NCBI GenBank assembly: GCA_012516075.1
Contig: JAAYXE010000057.1
Span: 1 to 51,377 of the forward strand
Length of the DNA: 51,377 nt
Reading direction: 5' to 3'
Source of the DNA: Chloroflexota bacterium
Lineage (GTDB): Bacteria; Chloroflexota; Anaerolineae; Anaerolineales; UBA4823
Made by a program: the position numbers and the translations under genes. Position 1 is the first letter of the stretch. Each line of letters opens with the position of its first letter. This document shows, piece by piece, positions 24,655-30,816 of the stretch. The notes under the pieces were generated by a model that was given only the letters and a program-made list of their open reading frames with translations, had not been told where the DNA came from and did no database searches.

Positions 24655-25455
24655 ATGCAGCCAACATTAGCAGATCTTGAGACCCTGGCACGCCGGGCAG
24701 GCGAGATTTTGATGGAGGGTTACCAGCGCCGCCCGGGCTTCGGTAATCAAATCAAAATCGAATATAAAGGTGTGATCGACCTGGTATCCGAAATCGATCG
24801 CCGCTCCGAAGAACTGCTTGTATCCGAAATCCGCCGCCGCTTCCCCGATCACCACATCGTCACCGAGGAAAGCGGTGGGTTTGATGGCGAGGGTTGTTTT
24901 TCCTGGTACATCGATCCTCTGGATGGGACCGTTAACTATCTGCACGGGATCCCCATGTTCGCCGTTTCGATCGGGGTTGCCCGTGACCGCATCCTGGAGC
25001 TGGGAGTGGTGTACGACCCGGTGCGCGACGAATGCTTCAGCGGTGAGCGCGGCAGGGGGGCCTGGTTGAACGGCGAGCCAATCCGGGCTTCTCAGGCAGA
25101 AGACCTGAACCACAGCCTGCTGGTCACCGGATTCCCCTACGACATCCGCACCAGCCGCCGCAATAACCTGAACAACTTCACGCGCTTATCCCTGCTGAGC
25201 CAGGGGGTGCGCCGTCTGGGTTCCGCAGCCCTGGACCTGTGCTACACTGCCAGCGGGCGGGTGGATGGCTACTGGGAGATCTCGATCAGCTCCTGGGATA
25301 TCGCCGCAGGGGTGGTGATTGCCCGCGAGGCGGGCGCTGCTGTAAGCACCCTCAATGGAGACAGCGACTTCCTGCGCACCCCCACATCGGTCGTCGCTGC
25401 CGGAACGCCGGCAGTACACCGCCAGCTCCTGAAAGTATTGAACGAGGAAGAGTAA
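24655..25455 (+). CDS. suhB: Inositol-1-monophosphatase family protein
   Basis: A 266-residue Mg-dependent, Li-sensitive sugar phosphatase family member. The motif set is complete: DLVSEIDRRSE, TEESGG (metal Glu), IDPLDGTVNYLHGIP (catalytic DPLDGT core) and SSWDIAAGVVIAREAGA (final metal Asp). The usual reaction is hydrolysis of inositol-1-phosphate, but relatives also act on FBP, NADP or PAP. suhB is a convention for such bacterial genes, so the symbol is tentative. It lies three bases after the receiver-protein gene and ends at the bidirectional terminator. Confidence 0.93.
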   Translation: MQPTLADLETLARRAGEILMEGYQRRPGFGNQIKIEYKGVIDLVSEIDRRSEELLVSEIRRRFPDHHIVTEESGGFDGEGCFSWYIDPLDGTVNYLHGIPMFAVSIGVARDRILELGVVYDPVRDECFSGERGRGAWLNGEPIRASQAEDLNHSLLVTGFPYDIRTSRRNNLNNFTRLSLLSQGVRRLGSAALDLCYTASGRVDGYWEISISSWDIAAGVVIAREAGAAVSTLNGDSDFLRTPTSVVAAGTPAVHRQLLKVLNEEE

Positions 25456-25456
25456 T

Positions 25457-25486
25457 ATAAAAGCCGCCTGGGCAGGCGGCTTTTAT
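25457..25486 (+). terminator. Bidirectional terminator between suhB and surE
   Basis: A symmetric 12-bp stem ATAAAAGCCGCC/GGCGGCTTTTAT with loop TGGGCA. U-runs occur at the 3' side on both strands, serving the converging suhB and surE genes. Confidence 0.93.
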
Positions 25487-25489
25487 GAT

Positions 25490-26302
25490 TTACGAACGCA
25501 GCAGGTGGTTTAATTCCTCGAAGTCAACGCGCGAGGTCATATCAAGGCTGAGCGGGGTTACCGATACAACTCGCTTCACCCGCAGCGCGTAAACATCGGT
25601 GTCGGGATCATCCTCGCGCGGGTCGTGAACCTGTTTGTAACCGATGCGCGCCGGTGAATCCCAAGACCGGCGCTCCGGTGGGACCGGGATGAAATAAGGC
25701 ATCCGCGAAAGGCGTGTGAGTTCCCAGGGGGTATCCACCGTCGCGTCGCTCGGCACGTCCACTTTCAGAACGTGCACATCAGCCGGAAGGCGCCGCTCCA
25801 CCAACATTTTTCCAAAATAAGCCGTGAAGTGTGCGGCCACAGAGAAATCGACTTCTTTGGAATACGAGAGGTGATACGCCTGATCCGTTTCCAGAGAGAC
25901 CGCGATCGCAGGGATGCCCATGGAGGCGGCTTCTAATGCTGCGCCGACCGTCCCCGAAACGGTGATCCCGGTGCCCAGGTTTTCGCCGTAGTTGATCCCT
26001 GAAACCACCAGGTCTGGTTTTTCGGGCAGGATTTCCAGCACGGCATGCAGCACCGCCTGGGCAGGGGTGCCTCCTACGGCATAGACGTCCCAGAGTTTAC
26101 CGCGTACCCTGACCTGTTCCGCGCGGATGATACCATCCGAGGTCGCCGGCAGGCTCCTGCCTGCCCCAGAAAACTGGTCTCTGGGCGCGGTAACGTGCAC
26201 AAAGCCCAGATCGGAAAGTGCATCGGCCGCCGACCAGAGACCCGGGGATTGGATACCATCGTCGTTTGTGAGTAAGATTTGCAGGGTTTTCGTTTTCATC
26301 AT
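25490..26302 (-). CDS. surE: 5'/3'-nucleotidase SurE
   Basis: A 270-residue metal-dependent nucleotidase acting on nucleoside monophosphates under stress or stationary phase. The N-terminal signature is ILLTNDDGIQSPG with metal ligands Asp14 and Asp15. Other family landmarks are RDQFSGAGRS (metal Ser), VSGINYGENLGTG (metal Asn) and SGTVGAALEA. It is about the usual 250-265 residues. The first two codons are both ATG. A minus-strand TAGAAT about 20 bases upstream is a plausible -10. Confidence 0.95.
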   Translation of the reverse strand: MMKTKTLQILLTNDDGIQSPGLWSAADALSDLGFVHVTAPRDQFSGAGRSLPATSDGIIRAEQVRVRGKLWDVYAVGGTPAQAVLHAVLEILPEKPDLVVSGINYGENLGTGITVSGTVGAALEAASMGIPAIAVSLETDQAYHLSYSKEVDFSVAAHFTAYFGKMLVERRLPADVHVLKVDVPSDATVDTPWELTRLSRMPYFIPVPPERRSWDSPARIGYKQVHDPREDDPDTDVYALRVKRVVSVTPLSLDMTSRVDFEELNHLLRS

Positions 26303-26397
26303 CGCTTATCCTCTAATTCTGCTATTCTACCCGATCCATTTAAGGCAGTGGTTCCACCCAACGTACAGCTGCATGCTGACCAGAGAGACTCCTATAG

Positions 26398-26434
26398 GGT
26401 AGGGGAATCCCTACCTTAACCGAGGGGAAATCCC
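26398..26434. promoter_or_regulatory. Pair of GGGGAATCCC-type palindromes upstream of the 26438 promoter
   Basis: GGTAGGG-GAAT-CCCTACC (26398-26415) is a perfect 7-bp inverted repeat. GGGGAAATCCC (26424-26434) repeats its core. Their centres are about 22 bases apart, two helical turns, and they end four bases before the -35 box of the putative RNA gene. This looks like a paired operator or a small hairpin pair. Confidence 0.45.
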
Positions 26435-26437
26435 TTA

Positions 26438-26466
26438 TTGAGGGAGTTGTACAATTCGGATATATT
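26438..26466 (+). promoter_or_regulatory. Promoter of putative RNA gene 1
   Basis: TTGAGG (26438-26443), a 17-base spacer and TATATT (26461-26466). The predicted start is near 26473. Confidence 0.5.
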
Positions 26467-26472
26467 AAGGGC

Positions 26473-26643
26473 GGATAGAGACGGTCCTTGCAACATCAGG
26501 GGGATATGGTCAAGGATTGGAAAGGGGTATCGCTGGGGGTTAGGAATGATACGCCATTGGGCCCGGGGTCGTCGTGGTCAACGGTGAGGGACTACGACGA
26601 CCCCAAGCACTTTAACGGGAGCACTTCTGGCTCCCTTTTTTTT
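26473..26643 (+). ncRNA. Putative structured small RNA 1 (~170 nt)
   Basis: A non-coding unit between surE and the SMP-30 gene, with promoter and intrinsic terminator on the same strand and no ORF of note. Predicted helices in order: 26483-26490 with 26511-26518 (TCCTTG/CAAGGA plus GU pairs); 26524-26531 with 26548-26555 (one mismatch); 26565-26579 with 26590-26604, a 15-bp stem with one GU pair and a 10-base loop; and a terminator GGGAGC/GCTCCC (26617-26635) followed by eight T. The size is near that of 6S RNA, but the helices are consecutive hairpins rather than one long rod, and I recognise no conserved motif of tmRNA, SRP or RNase P. The downstream gene is convergent, so it is not a cis leader. 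Confidence 0.5.
26617..26643 (+). terminator. Intrinsic terminator of putative RNA gene 1
   Basis: A 6-bp GC-rich stem (GGGAGC/GCTCCC), 7-base loop, then eight consecutive T reaching into the stop codon of the opposite gene. On the minus strand the T-run becomes A, so it works only for plus-strand transcription. Confidence 0.85.
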
Positions 26644-27496
26644 ATCCCTTAAATCTGTACGGCGGAAGACCTCTCACCCCCGGGTGCAGGCGGAAGATGT
26701 CTCCGGCCAGCGGCTGTTCAGACCGGTTTTCGACTGCCGTCCAGGCGGAGGTGATATACAGTTCATCCATCCCCGGGCCGCCGTATGCGCAGCTCGTTGG
26801 AAATTCGACCGGCATTTTCACCTCCGCCGCCACCTTTCCCTCCGGGTCGTAGCGCACAACTTTCCACCCGCCCCAGTGAGCGCTCCAGATAAAACCTTCC
26901 GCGTCAACCGTCAGGCCATCCGGCACACCTGGATCTTCCCTGGCGTCGACAAACACCCGCCGGTTGGCGATCTCTCCACTTGCAGGGTCGTAATCGTAGA
27001 CATAGATCACACCCGGGCCCGAATCGGCCAGGTACATCTTCCGCCGGTCGGGGCTCCAGGCGATGCCGTTGGAGATGGAAAGTCCCGTTTCCATGATGCG
27101 CACCTGGCCGTCAGGCGATATGCGGTACAGGCAGCCCTGCCCGTCCGGGCTCATCGTTCCGGCCCAGAAATCGCCCCGCGGGTCGACAGCGCCATCGTTC
27201 AGTCGTGCGCCCGAGGCGCTCAAGGAAATTCGGGCCAGAACCTGGAGATGTTCCTGCCCCGGCTGGTATAGGGCAAAATGATCATACACACCCAGGATCA
27301 GGCCGCCACGCTCGCGCAGGCCCAGCACGCTGACCGGGGCCCCGACGTCGACCGTCTGCATCTCTTTCTCATCGATGATCATTCGGTGTAAACGATGCTG
27401 CTCGATATCCACCCAGTAGAGGGCCTGTTCCTCAGGGCTCCACAGCGGGCCTTCCCCCAGTTTGTTACTACTCGAAAAGAAAATTTCACTGCGCAT
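26642..27496 (-). CDS. SMP-30/gluconolactonase family protein
   Basis: A 284-residue six-bladed beta-propeller lactonase-like protein. I chose the ATG at 27496 because the product then begins at the canonical first blade (MRSEIFFSSSNKLGEGPLW, metal Glu15); the open frame continues 5' but that part is unlike the family, and GAGG lies nine bases before this ATG. Other landmarks: SGARLNDGAVDPRGDFWAGT, SISNGIAWSPD (metal Asn) and GVPDGLTVDAEG (metal Asp). Likely a sugar-lactone hydrolase; the substrate is unknown. Confidence 0.92.
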   Translation of the reverse strand: MRSEIFFSSSNKLGEGPLWSPEEQALYWVDIEQHRLHRMIIDEKEMQTVDVGAPVSVLGLRERGGLILGVYDHFALYQPGQEHLQVLARISLSASGARLNDGAVDPRGDFWAGTMSPDGQGCLYRISPDGQVRIMETGLSISNGIAWSPDRRKMYLADSGPGVIYVYDYDPASGEIANRRVFVDAREDPGVPDGLTVDAEGFIWSAHWGGWKVVRYDPEGKVAAEVKMPVEFPTSCAYGGPGMDELYITSAWTAVENRSEQPLAGDIFRLHPGVRGLPPYRFKG

Positions 27497-27543
27497 GTTT
27501 TCCAGCCTCAATTGTTTTGATTTGAACGAAAGCGGTGAAATCA

Positions 27544-27549
27544 AGTATA
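27544..27549 (-). promoter_or_regulatory. -10 element of the SMP-30 gene
   Basis: TATACT on the minus strand, 48 bases before the ATG at 27496. No strong -35 is seen. Confidence 0.45.
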
Positions 27550-27714
27550 CTACCCGGTACTCGCTGAATTCAGAAAGTAAATCGAAACAGCAGGCAGGCC
27601 CTCGCCGCAGGATGCCCCGGAATGTTCCATGCTGGTGTAAAAACCGGCCCCTGACCAGATCTGCTCTCACCGCGAATTCAGCGCACAGCGGCCCAACGGA
27701 AAAGACAGGTCCCC

Positions 27715-28464
27715 ATGTATCTCAAATGTATTGCCTGTGAAGTCATTGCTCGCCCGCTGTACCTGTGCGCAGCGTACAGCCCGCACATCGTTGACATTGA
27801 ACTCGTCAAGCGCGGCCTGCACAACACACCGGCCAAACTGCGCGCCTACCTGCAGGACAGGATCGATCAGGCGAGCAGCGGCCGCTATGACGCGCTGCTC
27901 TTCGGCTACGGCCTGTGCGGGCAGGCTCTCTCCGGACTGCGGGCCGGCGATATCCCACTGGTTATTCCACGTGCGCACGACTGCATCACCCTTTTTCTGG
28001 GCAGCCGGCAGTTATATGCCGAACAATTCCGGGAGCACCCGGGCACGTACTGGTACGTTCAGGATTACATCGAGCGTGACGATGGCACAGGCACCTCGCT
28101 GGCCATGGGATCTACCTCAACTGGCGACATCGAGGCGCTTTACAGCGAATACGTCGAGAAGTACGGGCGTGAAAACGCCGATTACCTGATGGAAGTGATG
28201 GGCGCCTGGCAGCAGCACTACCAGCGCGCCGTGTATATCGATATGGGCGTGGGCGACGGCTCGGCTGTAGAAGAGCAGGCCCGCCAGGAGGCCGCCCGGC
28301 GGGGCTGGACCTTCGAGCGCATGGCCGGAGATCTGATTCTGATCCGGCGCTTAATCAACGGTGACTGGGACCAGGATTTTCTGATCGTCGAACCCGGTCA
28401 GGAAACATCCATGGCCTACGACGAGCAGGTTCTGCAGTCCTTTCCCTGCGCACGCCCTGAATAA
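27715..28464 (+). CDS. DUF1638 domain-containing protein
   Basis: A 249-residue protein with the DUF1638 pattern: an early CIACEV cysteine pair, then FGYGLCGQALSGL and the strongly conserved VIPRAHDCITLFLGS, PGTYWYV and a later VYIDMG. The family has an unknown function and often accompanies corrinoid or methyltransferase (URO-D, MtaA-like) genes; here a URO-D family gene follows 50 bases downstream on the same strand. Conserved Cys and His suggest metal binding, which is inference. Confidence 0.85.
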   Translation: MYLKCIACEVIARPLYLCAAYSPHIVDIELVKRGLHNTPAKLRAYLQDRIDQASSGRYDALLFGYGLCGQALSGLRAGDIPLVIPRAHDCITLFLGSRQLYAEQFREHPGTYWYVQDYIERDDGTGTSLAMGSTSTGDIEALYSEYVEKYGRENADYLMEVMGAWQQHYQRAVYIDMGVGDGSAVEEQARQEAARRGWTFERMAGDLILIRRLINGDWDQDFLIVEPGQETSMAYDEQVLQSFPCARPE

Positions 28465-28514
28465 CTGCCCGGTAAGCAACACGATCAACCCTGAGTCAGG
28501 AGAAAACATTAACA

Positions 28515-29609
28515 ATGAAACATCGCGAACGTGTACAGATGGCGTTGAACCATGAAGAACCCGACCGCTGCCCGATGCAGGTCAGCTTCACACCTGAATT
28601 TGCCGAACGTTTGCGGGCGGAACTGAAACTGTCGGGGCACGGCCTGCACAACCCTCACGGCGGCGGCAACACCTACGAACTGGAGCGGATTCTGGAGCAG
28701 GACATGCTTCTGCCCTCCGTCGGGTGGGCCAATTCGTACTATTCTGGCGACGATTTTTACTATGATGAATGGGGGGTGGGCTGGCGGGCGGTCAAATACA
28801 GCACGCCTTTCGGTGAGGGAACCTATACTGAGATTGCCGAAAATCCGCTGGCCGATGACGACGCCATTCTCCGCTACAAAGCGCCCGATCCCAACCGGCC
28901 TGAACTCTACCAGGAAGCGGAGAGGGTTCTCAAAGAATTCAAAGATGAGTACTGGATCGTCGGGGTCACCGTCACCACCATCTTCGAATGCGCCTGGGCG
29001 CTGCGGGGCTACGAGCGCCTGCTCACCGATTTCGCGCTGAACCCGGATACTGCCGAACAGATCCTTGATTTCCCCTATCACTTCCACCTGACGGCAGCGA
29101 AGAAGCTGGTGGAGATGGGCGTGGACATGATCTGGATCGGTGATGATGTGGGCTCACAGAACCGCATGCTGATCTCACCACGCCACTGGCGGCGCTTTCT
29201 CAAGCCGCGCATGGCCAACTTTATCTCTGAACTCAAACAGATCAACCCGCAGGTGAAGGTGGCCTACCACTCCGACGGCGTGATCGATCCGATTATCCCT
29301 GATCTGATTGAAATTGGCCTGGATGTGCTCAACCCGGTACAGCCGGCCTGTATGGATCCGGCTAAGCTCAAAGAGCAGTACGGCGACAGGTTGTGCTTCT
29401 GGGGGTCCATCGACGAGCAGCACACCCTGCCCTTCGGCACCCCGGAAGATGTGAAAGCCGAGGTGATCAAACGCCTGAAGACCATTGGGAAAGGCGGCGG
29501 ACTCATCCTGGGGCCCACCCATCACGTTCAGCTCGACACCCCCATGGAGAACTTCTGGGCGATGATCCACACCATCCAGAACACGACGTACGCTTCACTG
29601 AAGGGGTAA
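28515..29609 (+). CDS. URO-D family protein (methyltransferase-like branch)
   Basis: A 364-residue TIM-barrel protein of the uroporphyrinogen decarboxylase superfamily. The N-terminus MKHRERVQMALNHEEPDRCP, the segment DMIWIGDDVGSQNRMLISP and the C-terminal GPTHHVQLDTPMENFWAM are typical of the corrinoid:methyltransferase-like branch, not of haem-pathway HemE. The zinc-ligand Cys residues of MtaA/MtbA-type enzymes are absent: the HxC position reads HSD (His252) and the late Cys is replaced in GPTHH. It may therefore bind a metal differently or have another role. A GTCAGGAGA ribosome binding site precedes the ATG. The upstream DUF1638 gene is probably its operon partner. Confidence 0.88.
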   Translation: MKHRERVQMALNHEEPDRCPMQVSFTPEFAERLRAELKLSGHGLHNPHGGGNTYELERILEQDMLLPSVGWANSYYSGDDFYYDEWGVGWRAVKYSTPFGEGTYTEIAENPLADDDAILRYKAPDPNRPELYQEAERVLKEFKDEYWIVGVTVTTIFECAWALRGYERLLTDFALNPDTAEQILDFPYHFHLTAAKKLVEMGVDMIWIGDDVGSQNRMLISPRHWRRFLKPRMANFISELKQINPQVKVAYHSDGVIDPIIPDLIEIGLDVLNPVQPACMDPAKLKEQYGDRLCFWGSIDEQHTLPFGTPEDVKAEVIKRLKTIGKGGGLILGPTHHVQLDTPMENFWAMIHTIQNTTYASLKG

Positions 29610-29630
29610 GGGATCCTGGCAGCACCGGCA

Positions 29631-29648
29631 CCTGACATTTCTGTCAGG
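29631..29648. repeat. Short inverted repeat after the URO-D gene
   Basis: CCTGACA-TTTC-TGTCAGG, a perfect 7-bp stem, 21 bases after the stop codon. No T-run follows, so it is at best a weak terminator or an operator for the promoter at 29691. Confidence 0.45.
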
Positions 29649-29690
29649 CCTGAACAACAATTCGGAAAGGAAAATTACGTAAAATCCCCG

Positions 29691-29696
29691 TATAAT
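29691..29696 (+). promoter_or_regulatory. -10 element of putative RNA gene 2
   Basis: TATAAT preceded by CCG. The predicted start (29703-29704) coincides with the first base of the long-range stem of the downstream RNA. No clear -35. Confidence 0.5.
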
Positions 29697-29702
29697 AAAG
29701 GG

Positions 29703-29859
29703 CAGAACAGGCGTGCCGCTGCCGCCAATCATAAAACATCGACGCTTTTATACGTTATCACCCGCCAATACCCTACCAACCTGAACCTGTACGCCTGTTC
29801 TTCTTTTGCTGATCTCCTGCCGTCCGGAAAAACCTCACCACCGGACGGCAGCTATTTTT
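29703..29859 (+). ncRNA. Putative structured small RNA 2 (~100 or ~155 nt)
   Basis: A non-coding stretch between the URO-D and PIG-L genes. AGAACAGGCGT (29704-29714) is the exact 11-base complement of 29791-29801, closing a ~98-base RNA, and the closing strand is followed by TTCTTCTTTT. The predicted transcription start falls on the first base of that helix. An inner ATAAAA/TTTTAT hairpin lies near 29731-29752, and the 3' half is C-rich and unpaired (TACCCTACCAACCTGAACC), suited to pairing with G-rich ribosome binding sites. A second hairpin at 29817-29851 with a T-run could be the actual end. I recognise no known RNA family. The next gene is convergent, so this is not a leader. Confidence 0.45.
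29817..29859 (+). terminator. Intrinsic terminator downstream of putative RNA gene 2
   Basis: CTGCCGTCCGG/CCGGACGGCAG, a perfect 11-bp stem with a 13-base loop, followed by CTATTTTTAA. The T-run is on the plus strand. Confidence 0.85.
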
Positions 29860-29909
29860 AACCCCGCCGGCTGTATGCCCTGGCAGCGACCGTATCGAAA
29901 ACGCCGGGG

Positions 29910-30773
29910 CTAATGGATTCCTTCGAAGAGGTCGCGCACGCGAGTCCTGGGTCTGGGGGGAGGATACGCCTGCATGAAGGTTTCTTTGCTGCCAGCCATG
30001 CGGATCACCCAGCCCATCAGGCCGTTGATCATGGCGGAACCGCCCTGACTGGCGTGGCAGGTCGCGGCGTCCATCTTGCGCTCACGGACCGCCCGGTAAT
30101 CAATAACAGCGTGGACGGGGAAATCCTCCGCGGCCAGGGTGGTCAGGTCGATATCCTGGTTCTGGCCCCATTTACGGGGATCCTTACCAAAAAGCGGCAT
30201 GGCGCGCACCGCCAGCCGCAGAAAGCGCCGCGAAATGGTGTGAAAGTAGAGTTTTTGAGGCTGGTAAGGCGCCTGGTCGGAGGGGAACTGCTGCGGGTCA
30301 CCGGCAGCATGGAATGCGTGCACCGTGGCATTGTGAATGGCGATATGGTCGGGGTGGCGATAGCCGCCGATAGGATCGAAGGTAACCACCACCTGCGGCC
30401 GCAGGGTGCGGATGAAATGGACAATCTGCCCGCTCACGTCCTCAAGAGGGGCCTTGCACAGCGCCATCGGGTGCTCATTATCCGGCGAGCCGGGCATTCC
30501 TGAATCACGATAGTCCAGGAAGAAAACATCTTTCAGGCCCAGCTTTTCCGCGGCGCAGCGCAGCTCGTGTTCGCGGCGCTGGGCAGCGGAATCGAACCCC
30601 TTCAGGAATTCGGGTGCCATCATGCCCGCCTCCCCGCGCGTTGCACAGATTAAATAAACGTCCACACCGCGCTGGGCGTACAGGGCAAGCGTACCACCCA
30701 TACCAAAGGATTCATCGTCCGGATGAGCCAGAACGGCCAGCAGGACACGCCTCGCAACCGTGTCCGAGCACAT
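29910..30773 (-). CDS. PIG-L family deacetylase (LmbE-like)
   Basis: A 287-residue zinc-dependent N-deacetylase family protein. The motif AHPDDE (residues 16-21) supplies the zinc His and catalytic Asp, and GYRHPDHIAIH the further zinc ligand. ATRGEAG and LDYRDSGMPGSP are as in MshB/Mca-like members. Such enzymes deacetylate GlcNAc-linked substrates such as thiol or glycolipid precursors; no thiol-biosynthesis genes are adjacent, so the substrate is unknown. GGAGGGAG precedes the ATG by six bases. Its promoter overlaps the sbcC stop codon. Confidence 0.93.
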   Translation of the reverse strand: MCSDTVARRVLLAVLAHPDDESFGMGGTLALYAQRGVDVYLICATRGEAGMMAPEFLKGFDSAAQRREHELRCAAEKLGLKDVFFLDYRDSGMPGSPDNEHPMALCKAPLEDVSGQIVHFIRTLRPQVVVTFDPIGGYRHPDHIAIHNATVHAFHAAGDPQQFPSDQAPYQPQKLYFHTISRRFLRLAVRAMPLFGKDPRKWGQNQDIDLTTLAAEDFPVHAVIDYRAVRERKMDAATCHASQGGSAMINGLMGWVIRMAGSKETFMQAYPPPRPRTRVRDLFEGIH

Positions 30774-30810
30774 AGAATCTCCCTCCTCGCACTCGCTAGA
30801 TATGCAAATG

Positions 30811-30816
30811 ATTATA
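30811..30816 (-). promoter_or_regulatory. -10 element of the PIG-L gene, overlapping the sbcC stop codon
   Basis: TATAAT on the minus strand contains the TAA stop codon of sbcC. The PIG-L ATG is 37 bases downstream with a good ribosome binding site. Confidence 0.55.
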
